Shown here: in pieces, positions 9,845-21,852 of the stretch
How positions within the stretch are numbered: position 1 is the first letter of the stretch
Layout: each line of letters opens with the position of its first letter
Source: Grifola frondosa
Taxonomy: Eukaryota > Basidiomycota > Agaricomycetes > Polyporales > Grifolaceae
Assembly (NCBI GenBank): GCA_001683735.1
Contig: LUGG01000013.1
Span: forward strand, 496,001-560,000
Length of the DNA stretch: 64,000 bases
Reading direction: 5' to 3'
Notes under the pieces: model-generated
Seen by the model: the letters and a program-made list of their open reading frames with translations, nothing else
What the model was told of the DNA's origin: nothing
The model's database searches: none
Made by a program: the position numbers and the translations under genes

Positions 9845-10164
9845 CCCAAAATGTGCCACTCGGCAGTTTAAGTTATCACGTGATCGCATAAAGTTGCGGA
9901 ATTCAATGGTGCTGCTTTACAACTATGATGGTGGAAAACAATCAGTTGTTGACGTCGGCACGAGAATACGTGATGAGTCACCAGACAGCATTCTTCCCCA
10001 CCGTCTCAGATTGTGGTTAGACTAGAAGCTCACGCGTTTTAACTGTCGGTAACTTGTTTTTTTTGGGCGTGCGGTAAAAGCCCTCACGCTGGCGAGCCGG
10101 GCTTTGATATTGTTGCGCTGGGACTTCGTGTTTGATGAAATCGTACTCGAATCGGAGTCGGGTA

Positions 10165-11966
10165 GACTGAGCTGAACTTTATCAAAGAGAGTTCCTGCAG
10201 CGAGAGCACGTTTAGAGCAGATGTTGATATAGGAGCAACTTTCGGAATGAGAGGTGAGAACTTTCGTAGAGTGAGAGCAACGATAGCGCGAAGTTATGAA
10301 TATATTGGCTTATAACTGTTGCACTACGCGAGATAATAACAACCGGCGTCGGGCCGACGGGACTCCACACTCGCAGCATAACCGCCACCTGCATCAAGGG
10401 CCAGCCGTCGATGTCAAGATTATGTCGAGTCGGCACTCCCACATCGTCGGACGGGCGGATGACGGTCCGCAGTGTCGGCACCACATAGCGTAAATTCGCG
10501 GGAAACTATAGAGTGGGATTTGAAACGAAGAGCGGAAGTTGTGGGTGCAAGTTGTCGCAGCAGAAGGCTTTGACTTGTCAGTTGCTCAGTTGCGCTCTAT
10601 TCTCTGTGACTTGCTCTATTGCACCCGGTGGAGGAGTCGAGTGGCTTCGAGGTTGATCTCGATCGACTTCCTGGCGTATTTGTCGATCGTTGAGGCCTAT
10701 TTGGAGATGCAGTGTGCATTTGAGTGTTCAGCGGAAAAACTGCGACGTCGGCTTGCATGGACATTATTATCAACTCACCTCCGGTGCCAGTCCTTCTGAA
10801 AATTTCGTCCAGCTCAAAGGAGCAGCTGAGCGTCCCGCAATGTGTCACATTACCAAGCATATGGGATCTAATTGGATTCAAGTTGGGATTGTCCTGCATT
10901 TACCTTAGAGAGAGCGAAAATTGCCGACAATGCCGGCTGGTCTGCCAACATCAGATATTCTGGGGTTCGGTTATAATAGAAATATGTAACGCATTAAGAA
11001 AGGTTTGCACGCACTATCAGCACTGATAACACTGGCTTCACACAAACTGAGAGTTCCGCAAAGGAATGGTCCGAACACGTCACCGGAAGATGGGGCTCGA
11101 ACCTCCGATCTAATCATTTCGAAGTAAACTGAACTGTATAGCTGAAAGCTCGACAGTAGATCCCGACAAGCGTGGTTGGACAGCGAATGAGGGTTTGTTG
11201 ACACGCTGAACGCCACTTATGCGCGATGGCAGGTTTGACAGTGTGTGATCCAGCAGCTGATAGTCCGCCTTTCGAAAGCGATAAGACAAGAATTCAAGGA
11301 GCTGCAGCAGAAGAGCCACTATTGAATATTGAAATACGATGGAATCCGCCGGTACCAGATAACGTCGGGAGATTTAAAAAAAAAAATCTGGTCAAGGAAG
11401 TTCCGAGCACAAAATGGAGACGATGTGATGCTCGCGGCCGCAGCTCCGAGTTGGATCGGTCCGACGACAGTGACAAGCTCGTCCGGCGCGCGGTCGCTTA
11501 GTATGAAGCAGTGGATTTAGTAGGATATACGCCTATATGCGAGGAGGAAGCAAGGAGAGAGCGATGGATGTGGCTGTGATCTGATGCAGCGGGGTCTGAA
11601 GATACAGACGCGCGGAGGAGGAGATGCGGACGCGACAGAGGAACTGGGTCAAGCTGATTCGTCCAGAGGTTAGCACTGAACTTTGCCCGTCGCTTAGGAA
11701 ATACTGTTTCGAGGCCATGTATATGAGCAGGCTCGGATCACCTCTGTTCCTCGTCTCTTATTTGCTCGGTCTCGTAACAGGATCGAAAGTTATATTTGCT
11801 GTAAGTGATCTTCTCATTGATCTCGCAAACTGCGCCATCCAGACGCTGTGCTTAGCCACAGTCACCGTGATGCGTGAGCCTTCCAGATCGCCGAACACCA
11901 ATAATCACGGGCTTAAAGTGACTTTGTATAAGCAGGACTTCTCAAAACACCTCACCCGCATTATCC
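10165..11966 (+). repeat. Duplicated 5' flank of transcription-factor copy A
   Basis: This 1.8 kb stretch matches about 16150-17877 (upstream of copy B) with many substitutions and short indels; the part nearest the gene also matches 21390-21852 (upstream of copy C). It has no convincing coding region. It presumably contains the copied promoter. A B-box-like motif appears in both long copies near 11095 and 16998 on the minus strand, but a tRNA cannot be folded around it. Confidence 0.75.
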
Positions 11967-14900
11967 ATGACTGGGAGTCGTTCGCTTCCTGTCTCCCACA
12001 GACAGTCCTGCCCTGCCGGTGGTGAAAATAGCTTCGAAGGCTCTTCGTACGCGGCAGATACGTTTGCATGCTGGCCGATCGGCTGTGGCGACAGCAATGC
12101 TCGTGGTGATCCTTCAGGGGATCAGGACAATTTATCTAGAACGTCTCAACAGATGGAGAATGCCCAGATATCTCCTTCAGGTCCTCACGGCATTGGCGTT
12201 GGCAGTGTCATGATGCCCGAAATTATTTCTAGCCTGCAAGATCCCTTCTTTCAGAACGTTAACTTAGCAGCCAGCAATTCGGACTACTGGTCGAGACTCA
12301 ACGCTTCTGGCCTTGGCTTCCCTGCTACTTCAGGATCGCCCTCATCCGCATCTAATGCCACATATTCCTCTTCATCCCAGTCTGCGGAAGGGGTGTGCGA
12401 AGACTTACCAGATGCGGTTTACACTTCAAGTTCAGCTTCTCCTGCTCCTGCTCCTAAAGGTCGAAGGGAGCGTAAACACCCAGTGCAACTCGCTCCAGAT
12501 CAACCTCTTACGACCCATGGAAAACCGCGGAGGCGCGTTTACGTCGCATGCATCCAATGGTGAGTCTTAACTCTTCTTGCTTATTTCTTTGCGAATTCGT
12601 TGAAATTATTTTGATGCACCTATAGTCGAAGCCGTAAGATCCGTTGCGACGGTGCAAGACCAATGTGCCACAGTTGCAGCCGGCGCACGGATATTGGGGA
12701 GTTGTGCTCGTATGACCCAGAGCCCAAGCGACGTGGGCCAGACAGACAACCTGGGGCACGCCAGTGGTCGACGACTACTGTTGCTAGCGACCGGCCTCCG
12801 CGAAGGCGGAGGGAGAATTTAGATTCGAGCTCAACAGCTACCTGCGAAGATCCCGAGGCGCAAGTCCAAAGTACCGGTGTTTCAGCGCCGTTTTTGATGA
12901 CATCTCTGGCATCACTACTCTTCCTCAGACAGGACTCGCTACAGTCAATGACGAACTCTTCCCATTATACAACGATGGGTGCGAGGGCATTCCTATCATA
13001 CCGTATAATGCGTTTGCTCAGTTTCAGCAAGCAAATGATTTGCAGGTGGAAATCTTCTATCCGCATCCACTTTCGCGCAAGCTCATCGTCTATTTTAGGT
13101 TCCGAATATTGGCTATGACGCAGATGATTTTGACCTGTCATTGATGCCAGACTTCTCTGCGTTTTGCTCCATTTCCTATACACTTATCATTGATGCCAAT
13201 CGCTCTGACGAGGAGTCTGACGAACGCATCGAGCAGGATGAATGTCATCGGCGCCGAGCCAGGGCTCCGGTTCACGCGCGAGACATGGTGGGACGCACTT
13301 CTCTCCCAATACGCTCTCATACATGACGGCACCGCATCTCTCACCGTGGGGCTTCGTCAGGCAGCCAGCCGGCGCATCATGATGGATCTCCGCAAGCTCT
13401 TCCGCTCGTTGCCCTACTGGTTCAGCTTCATCAATGTCCCGCGCTTCTTTGGCGCGTTGCTGGACCCGAGCACGCGAAACACACTTCAGCCGAGCTTGAT
13501 TCTGAGTGCACTAGCAATGGCGACGTTCTTCCAGAGTTCAGAATCGGAGCTGGGCCTCCATGGGAGGGTGCGAGCGCTGGCGCTGCAGGAGCAAGCGCAG
13601 AGTGCTCTGGAGGCGAGCTTGAATGCTGGGTGGATCGATTGTGGTCTCGTTCAAGCAAGCATGGTAGTGCATCTTCTGTTGCATATCATACATGATGCTT
13701 ATATATCTTATATCTCGTTTGCAGCTCATGGGTTCCTTGAAATTAGCCCTCATCCGCTCCAGAGCAAGGAGCGGATCCGGTCGGCGTTAGTGATGCTTGA
13801 CGCACTCGTGCATAGCCTCGGGCTGACCGCTTTGGATGCCGACGATCCTCGTGTGTCCATTTTTCCACCTCACCTCGTGCCCACCGTGCCTGCTTTGTCC
13901 CCCGCGCTGGGACGCCGGAGGACCAGTGGGACTTGTCCAGACCGAACCTGCCGCAGGGATGCAGCTGCTCGTCGTACAGTATGGCGCACGCATGTCCGGA
14001 GGCGGCGGAATATGCACCGCTGATGTGTGGATGCCTGCGTGGACTGATGTGTCGGAGGGTGAAATCCGCAAGGAGGAGTGTCGTCGGCTGGCGTGGAGCA
14101 GCCTCATGGTCGCTGCGAGCCATACTTCATATAACACCTCTGACAGCGCATTCTCGCCGCAGATGGATCTATTTATCATGGACTCCGCAAATGTAAGTAC
14201 ATAACCGTGCGCTTACCGCAGCACGTTGATTCTTCTTTTCTTATACAGTATGCGCTTCTTTTCCCTGGAGAACACCTTAAACGGAAGCACGGGCTCCCAA
14301 GCCCGCCGTCCAAGAACTCCATCTGGGCTCTGTTTGTGCGCATAATGCTCCTGTGGCACAGCTGCGTGCGCATGCGTTCTGATCCTAGCCTCAGCGATGC
14401 GGAGAAGGCGCAGTTCGCCATCACCGCGTGGCTCGAGATGGACGCCATCGAGGACGCCATGGACAGACATACCTGTGGGACGAGCTACATTTCATGCAGG
14501 GACGCGAGATATTGTTTGAGTATGTTCGATTGTGATCTATTGCCCGGCCCTGTCTCACGTTCCGACTAGCTCACGGATGCACATTTCTTTTGAGTTCCAA
14601 CGATTTATCCCGCAGGCGTACGCGTGAGTCCTCTGATCAAGTCTGCACAGCTTTATTGGGTATTGATCTCAGTGGCAGCGGTGCCAAGTTGCTTTTCTAT
14701 GACAAGAAAGCAGAAGATTGGTGTATGTGCAACTCCGTAGAATCTATATCCAGTCTCACACTCTTCCTCTCATCAGTGAAGCACCAGACCGTTGTGGCAA
14801 GAGCTTCAGCGCTGTTGTTAACGCTTTCTCAATGCGCCCGTTCTTAATATCTGGCTGTTGTCGCAGATAACCAGGTTCGAAGAATCCGAACTACTCGCCT

Positions 14901-15201
14901 TCCTTCTGCGATTCTGACGTGCCGTTATGCAGGCCTTGACCCTGTGGTCGTATCACAGCACACTCACACTTGCTCTGGACGTTGCGAAGTCTTTCCTTAC
15001 GTCTGCAGAACACCTTATGGCTATCTGGCCGTGTCCAGGTGCGTTGCACGCGACATCATCGCATGGCTTCTAGCTGAACCCTGCCCGTTAGCACAATACC
15101 GCAGATACAAAATTCTGTATGAAAGGTTGACGACTGCCTGCTATACTGCTGGTATGCCTCCTCCAGCGCCTGGCCTGATCGCCTCCCCTATGCTGTTGTG
15201 A
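11967..15201 (+). pseudogene. Zn(II)2Cys6 transcription factor, tandem copy A
   Basis: Exon 1 (ATG 11967 to 12559) encodes a Ser/Pro-rich N-terminus ending inside the zinc cluster; intron 12560-12625 (GT..AG) splits a cluster Cys codon. Exon 2 completes a C-x2-C-x6-C-x6-C-x2-C-x9-C binuclear cluster followed by a basic region. A fungal_trans (middle homology) domain spans about 13240-14500 across further introns. Relative to copies B and C there is a 16-bp deletion near 12879 that shifts the frame soon after the DNA-binding domain, and a 1-bp deletion near 14478. The DNA-binding domain is intact, so a truncated DNA-binding protein could still be made. The C-terminal exon structure after 14500 is uncertain; the shared stop is 15199-15201. 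Target genes are unknown. Confidence 0.8.
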
Positions 15202-15545
15202 GGAAGTCTATTCACACCGTCCGTGTGACTGTTTTCGTCATAATTTTCTGCTCGTCATTCGAATTTGCAGTTCACTTGACCGTCAGAGGTAATCATCCCC
15301 ATTGCGATATTGTTTCCCTCTTCTGTTGCAATGCTTGTGTGACACATGGACTGACATAATGTGTACTAAATCTGTCGAGCATTTGGATAGCTCCTTCCAT
15401 ACCATCATGCCATTCCCTTCTAGCTTGCGTACAGTAGCTCTTTTATGCATAGACTAAGTATACCCAGTTCCGGAATGGAGCCGGCACAGGTGGACACCGA
15501 AATATTTCTCTGCGTCTTGCTACAGAACCAGAGTTTTCTTGTATA

Positions 15546-16011
15546 CTAATCCATTGTTGTATATTGGGTATCTGTGATTTCGTATCCAGAATAAGTTGAT
15601 GATGGAAAACAAACACACTCACCACCAATCTCCTCGCTAAGTCGAGAACAAATACGAACATCTGCATGACGTACGATCGTCAGCACGTAACGGACACCTG
15701 ACTCATTCAATTTATGAATCGTATTACCTTCTCTGTTGAATTCTTCATCTTCATAGCGCCAAGTGTCTTTTAAGAAAATGACGTGGTTATCCGTCAAGTC
15801 CGCCGCCCAATAGCCTCGCGTACCCCGATCGGTTGGTCAAAGAGGCGACACCGGCGGTCGAGAGACAACGAGACGGCGACTATAGTAGCTATTCTCGTCT
15901 TTAAATTCGACTGGGATGGTCGAGACTTACCCCAGGGTTATAGTGTTGGCCAACGGCTTGCTCTAGCTCATCGCCGCCGTCCACTTCAAGCTGAAGCTTT
16001 GCGTGTGCCAT
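15546..16011 (-). pseudogene. FunK1 (fungal-type) kinase internal fragment
   Basis: On the minus strand, after a possible short intron, the translation contains R-G-T-R-G-Y-W, then a beta-strand motif ending F-L-K-D-T-W-R and E-G-N-T-I, matching the early part of the FunK1 kinase domain, where the K of LKD is conserved. An in-frame stop (TGA, complement of 15837-15839) precedes this motif, and catalytic-loop motifs are absent. It lies between transcription-factor copies A and B. Positions 15202-15545, apart from the 3' flank shared with copies B and C, show nothing else. Confidence 0.6.
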
Positions 16012-16149
16012 TATAACCTCGCGAAACAGAATCTCTTCTGCTTCGCTTGCTGGACTAACAGTAGAATCACAACCTTATTCAACGTCGGACATGTGTGAAA
16101 TTTACTATAGAAATTCACATGATGCCTCTGGTTCTTCGCGAATGTCGAA

Positions 16150-17877
16150 AGATTGGATGGAGCGAGAGCACGTTTAGAACAAGGCGTTGATATAAGAGCA
16201 CTTTCGGAACGAGAGGTGAGAACTTTCGTAGAGTGAGACCAGCGATAGCGCGAAGGCGTGACTATATTGTACAAACTGTTGTACGCAAGACGATAATAAC
16301 CGGTGCGGGACCAATGCGCAGCGTAACCGCCTACATCCTGGGCCGAGCCGTCAATGTCGAGATTACGTCGAGTCAGCACTCCCAAACTCACCATCAGACA
16401 GGCGGATGACGGTCCGCAGGATCGGGACTCGGCACCACATAGCATAAATTCACGGGCAGTTGTGCAGTGTGATTCCAAACAAAGAGAGGAGATTGTGGGT
16501 GCTTGTGGGTGCTTGGATCGCTGGCTCGAGTCAACTGCGCTCTGTTGTACCCGGTGAAGGAGTCGAGCCTGAGAGTGGCTTCGAGGTTGATCTCGATCGA
16601 CCTCTTGGCATTTTTGTCGATCATTGAAACCAATTTGGAGGTACACTAGTGCACATTGAACAATTGTCAGCACAAAAACTGCGACGTCGCATGGACATTA
16701 TTATCAACTTAGCTTCGGGACATCCGTGAAGAAGCAGCTGAGCGTCCCGCAATACATTGCATTACCAAGCATGCGGGCTCTGGATTCAAGTTGGAATTGT
16801 GGTGCATTTACTTAGAGAGGCTGACAATGCCAGCCGGTCTGCCAACATCAGATATTCTGGGGTTCAGTTACTGTAAGAGAACCATGTAACATGTTAAGAA
16901 TTAAGAAACGTTGCGCGCACTATCAGCACAGACAAGCTGTCTTCACGTAAACTGGGAGCTCTGCAAAGGAGTGACCCGAATACGTCAACGGAAGATGGGG
17001 CTCGAACCTCCGATCCAATGGTTTCGGAGGAAATTGAACTACATAGACTAAAGCTCGACAGCAGCGAAGTTCCGACAAGCGTAGTTAGACAGTGAACGAG
17101 CGTTCACTGACAAGTTGAACGCCACTTATGCTCGACGGCAGATTTGACGTGTGTGATCCAGCAGCTGATAGACCGCATTTCGAAGGCGATAAGGCAGGAA
17201 TTCAAGCAGCAGCAGCAGCAGCAGGAGGGCCCTATCGAGTAACGATGGAATCCGCCGGTGCCAGATAATGTCGGAAGATAAATTATATATAAAAAGTCCA
17301 GTGAAATAAGTTCCGAGAACAACATGGAGACGATGTGATGCTCGCCGCTGCCGCTCCAAGTCGATTGGTCCGCCAACAATGACAAGCTTGTCCGGTGCAC
17401 GATCGCTTAGTATGAAGCTGTGAATTCAGCAAGACATGCGTAGCAAGACATACGCTTTATGCGAGGAAGCAAGGAAAGCGATGAATGTGGCTGTGACCTG
17501 ATGCCACGTTGTGGCAGCGTCTGAAGACAGACGCGCAGTCGCCGCAGCGGCGGAGCAACTTCTGTCCAGCTCGCAGAGACCAGCACTCCACAAACGAACT
17601 TTGCTTGTCGCTTGGGAAATATCTGTTTGGAGGTCATGTATATATTGAACAAGCTTGCATCATTGCCTCTCTTCCTCATCTCTTATGTGCTAGTATGTCC
17701 CATAACAGGATCGGAGATCATTTGTTGTAAGCGATCTTCACATTAATCTCGCAAACTGCGCCTGCATCGCCACAGTCGCTATGAGCCTTCCAGATTGTCG
17801 AACACTAATCATTGGCGCTATGATTTAAACTGACGTTGTATAAGCAGGACTTCCCTGAATACGCCATCCGTTTATCC
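16150..17877 (+). repeat. Duplicated 5' flank of transcription-factor copy B
   Basis: Counterpart of 10165-11966. Homology begins near the shared motif GAGAGCACGTTTAGA and continues to the start codon of copy B. No ORF is conserved between the two flanks, which argues for non-coding promoter DNA carried along in the duplication. Confidence 0.75.
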
Positions 17878-20800
17878 ATGACCACGAGTCCTGCTCTTCC
17901 TCTCTTTCACAAACAATCCTACTCTGCCGGTGTGGAAAGTGGCTTCGAAGGCTCTTCGTACACGCCGGTCTGTTGTGGTGACATCAGTACTCGTGGTGAT
18001 CCTTCAGGGGATCCGGACAATTTCTTTGGAATGTCTCAACAGACGAAGAATGCCCAGCCATCTCCTTCAGGTCCTCACGACGTTGACCTTAACAGTATCA
18101 TGATGCCGCAAAGTCTTCCTAGCCTGCAAGATCCTTTCTTTCAGAATGCTCACTTAGCAGTTAGCGGTTCGGGCTGCCGATCGCTACCCCACCCTTCTGG
18201 CCTCGGCTTCCCTGCTACTTCAGGATCGCATGAGTCATCTGCATCTACTACCACATATTCTTCTTCATCCCAGTCTCCGGAAGGGGTGTTTGAAGACTTA
18301 CCAGATGCAATTTACGCTTCAAGCTCAGCTTCTCCTGATCCTTCTCCTAAAGGTCGAAGAGAGCGTAAACAACCGGTACAACTCGCTCCAGATCAGCCTC
18401 TTACGACCGATGGAAAACCGCGGAGGCGCGTTTACGTCGCATGCATCCAATGGTGGGTCTTAACTCTTCTTGCTTATTTCTTTGCGATTTCATTGAAATT
18501 TGTTCGATGCGCCCATAGTCGAAACCGCAAGACTCGTTGCGACGGTGCAAGACCAATGTGCCACAATTGCAGCCGGCGCACGGATATCGGGAGCTGTGCT
18601 CGTATGACCTAGAGCCAAAACGACGTGGGCCAGACAGACAACCTGGGACACGCCAGCGGTCGACGACTGCTGTTGCTAGCGACCGGCCTCGGCGAAGACG
18701 GAGGAAGAATTTAGATTCGAGCTCAACAGCCACTCGCAAAAAAACCGAGGCGCAAGTCCAAAATACCGGTGATGCTGTGAATCAGACACTCAGCGCTGTT
18801 TTTGATGACATCTCTGGCATCACCGCTGTTCCCCATACAGGCCTTGCCATTATCAATGAAGAACTTTTCCCATTGTACGACGACGGCCACGAGGGCGTTC
18901 CTGTCATACCGTATAATGTGTCTGCTCAGTTTCAGCAAGCGCAACCACTGGGGAGTGTAAATAATCTACAGGTAAATCTTCCATCCGCTTCTGCTTTCGC
19001 GCATAGCTCATGGTCTATTTTAGGTTCCGAATATCGGATATGATGCAGATGATCTTGAGTTATCATTGATGTCAAAGTTGACTGCGTTTTCCGCCATCTC
19101 TTGTCCACTTATCATTGGTAACAATCGCTTGGACGAGGAGCTCGACGAGCGCATCGAGGAGGCGAATGTCATCGGCGCCGAGCCAGGGCTCCAATTCACG
19201 CGGGAGACATGGTGGGACGCACTCCTCACTCAATACGCTCTCATACATGACGGTACCTCGTCTCTCACTGTGGGGCTTCGTCAGGCAGCCAGCCGGCGCA
19301 TCGTGATGGATCTCCGCAAGCTCTTTCGCTCGTTGCCCTACTGGTTCAGCTTCATCAATGTCCCGCGCTTCTTTGGCGCGTTGCTGGACCCGAGCACGCA
19401 AATACGCTTCAGCCGAGCTTGATTCTGAGTGCGCTAGCAGTGGCGACGTTCTTCCAGAGTTCTGAATCGGAGCTGGGCCTCCATGGGAGGGTGCGAGCGC
19501 TAGCGCTGCAGGAGCAAGCGCAGAGTGCTCTGGAGGCGAGCTTGAATGCTGGGTGGATCGATTGTGGTCTCGTTCAAGCAAGCCTGGTAATGGATTTTCT
19601 TCAGCTTATCGTACATGATACTCATATATCTTGTATCTCGTTTGCAGCTCCTTGGGTTCTTCGAAATGAGCCCTCATTCGCTCCAGAGCAAGGAGCGGAC
19701 CCGGTCGGCGTTAGTGATGCTTGACGCGCTCGTGCACAGTCTCAGACTCACCACCTTAGATGCTGACGATCCCCGTGTATCCGTCTTTCCCCCGCCCGCT
19801 CGTGCCCACTGTGCCTGCTTCGTCCCCCGCGCTGGGGATGCCGGAGGACCAGTGGAGCTTGTCCGGAGCAAACTCGCCGCGCGGATGCAGCTGCTTGTCG
19901 TACAGTATGGCGTACGCATGTCCTGAGGCGGTGGAGTATGCTCCGATGCTGTGTTGGATGCCCGCGTGGACCGATGTGTCAGAGGGCGAAATCCGCAAGG
20001 AGGAATGTCGTCGGCTGGCATGGAGCGCCTCATGATCGCTGCGAGCCACAGCTCGCATAACACATCGGACAGCGCATTCTCGCAGCAGATGGATCTGTTT
20101 ATAATGGACTCCGCGAATGTAGGTACATAAATGCAATTACTGCAGCACGTTGACACATTTTTGTTATACAGTATGCGCTGCTTTTCCCGGGAGAACACCT
20201 GGAGTGGAAGGAGGGGCTCCCAACTCCGCCATCCAAGGACTCTATCTGGGCTCTGTATATGCGCATAATGCTTTTGTGGCACAGCTGTGTGCGCATGCGT
20301 TTGGATCCTAGCCTCAGCGATGCGGAGAAGGCACAGTTCACCGTGACCGCGTGGCTCGAGATGGATGCCATCGAGGATGCCATGGGCAGACACGCCTGCG
20401 GTGACGGTCAAAGTTTCATGCAGGGGCGTGAGATATTGTTCAGGTGCGTCTCTTTTTCAATCTCTTGCCGGCCCGCTATCTCACGTTCCGACCAGCTCAC
20501 GGATGTACATATCCTTCGAGTTCCAACGGTATATCCCGCAGGTGTACACGTGAGTCCTCTGATCGAGACTGCACATCTTGTATTGGGTATTGATCTTAAG
20601 TGGCAGCGGTGCCAAGTTGCTTTTCTATGACAAGAAAGCAGAGGATTGGTGTATGTGTAACTCCATAGAATCTATATTTGTGCTCTCACACCGTTTCTCA
20701 TTAGTGAAGCACCAGGCCGGGGTTGCACGCCACTTCAACGCTGTTGTCAACGGTCTGTCAACGCGCCCGTTCTTAATATTCTGGCTGCTGTCGCAGATGA

Positions 20801-21133
20801 CCAGGTTCGAAGAGTCTCGACCGCTCACCTTCCTTCCGCGATTTTGACGTGCCGTTATGCAGGTGCTTGACTCTGTGGTCGTATGACAGCACACTCACAC
20901 TTGCTCTGGATGTTGCGAAGTCTTTCCTTACGTCTGCGGAGCACCTTATGGCTGTCTGGCCATGTCCAGGTGTGTTGCACGCGACATCATTGCATGGCTT
21001 CTAGCTGAACCTCCGCCTCTTAGCACAATACCGGCCGTATAAAGTTCTGCATGAAAGGTTGACGACTGCCTGCTATACTGCTGGCATGTCCCCTCCGCCC
21101 TCCGGCCTGGTTGGATCCCCTATGCTGTTGTGA
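17878..21133 (+). pseudogene. Zn(II)2Cys6 transcription factor, tandem copy B
   Basis: Same gene plan as copy A, 5911 bp downstream of it. Start ATG is 17878; the first intron again splits a zinc-cluster Cys codon. A single-base loss in a G run near 18590 shifts the frame between the fifth and sixth zinc-cluster Cys. A second 1-bp loss near 19400, after the F-F-G-A-L-L-D-P-S motif of the fungal_trans domain, brings an early stop. The intron after the Gln codon near 18971 has canonical GTAAAT..TTTTAG ends. Product as written would be non-functional. The first indel is in a homopolymer and may be a sequence error; the second is less easily explained that way. Confidence 0.8.
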
Positions 21134-21389
21134 GGGAGTGTACTCACACGGTCCCTGTGACTCTGCTTTCGTCGACGATTTTCTGTCGTCATTCGAGTTT
21201 GTAGTTCACTTAATTGCCAGAAGCAATTCTTCTTATACCGTTACGATATTGCCTTCCACCTTCTGTTGTAATGCTTGTGTGACACATGGACTGACATAAT
21301 GTGTACTAATTCTGTCGACCATTTGGATAGCTCCTTCCATACCATCTTACCTTTCCCTCCTAGCTTGTGTACAGTAGCTCGTTTTATGT

Positions 21390-21852
21390 GCCAGGAAGCA
21401 AGAGAGAGCGATGACTGTGGCTGTAATCTCATGCAGTGCCCTGGGGGCGTCTAAAGATACAGACGCGGAAGCGGTGAAACTTTTCTGTCTAGCGCTTGAG
21501 TCCAGTTGATTTGTCGGGCCAGCACTCCACAAACAAACTTTGCTCTTGCTCAGGAAATACGTGTTTCGAGGGCATGTATATGGTATCAAGCAGGCGAGCA
21601 TCACCTCCCTTCCTTGTTTTTTATGTGCTCTGTCGCATGATAGGAGAGTCGGAAATCATTTGCTGCAAGTGATCTTCACATTAATTGATCTCGCAAACTG
21701 GGCCCTCCGGACGCTGTGCATAATTACAGTCGCCGTGACGCGTGAACGGACTAAGATGTCGAACACTCATCGATCATCACGGGTGCTGTGCTGTGCTGTG
21801 GTTTCTGACTTTGTATAAGCAGGACTTCCCAGACAGCCCTTCCATACTATCC
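21390..21852 (+). repeat. Truncated 5' flank of transcription-factor copy C
   Basis: It matches about 17460-17877 upstream of copy B but lacks the other 1.3 kb. It abuts the copy B 3' flank directly. The junction lies where the 3' flank (TTTTATGCGCAG in copy C) and the 5' flank (TTTATGCGAGG in copy B) share TTTATGCG. Confidence 0.7.

Noticed and set aside
11085..11170. tRNA-like B box on the minus strand in the 5' flanks of regulator copies A and B (also near 16998)
   Set aside because: GTTCGAGCC matches a B box, but the T stem does not pair and no A box lies at the right distance, so neither a tRNA nor a SINE can be supported.
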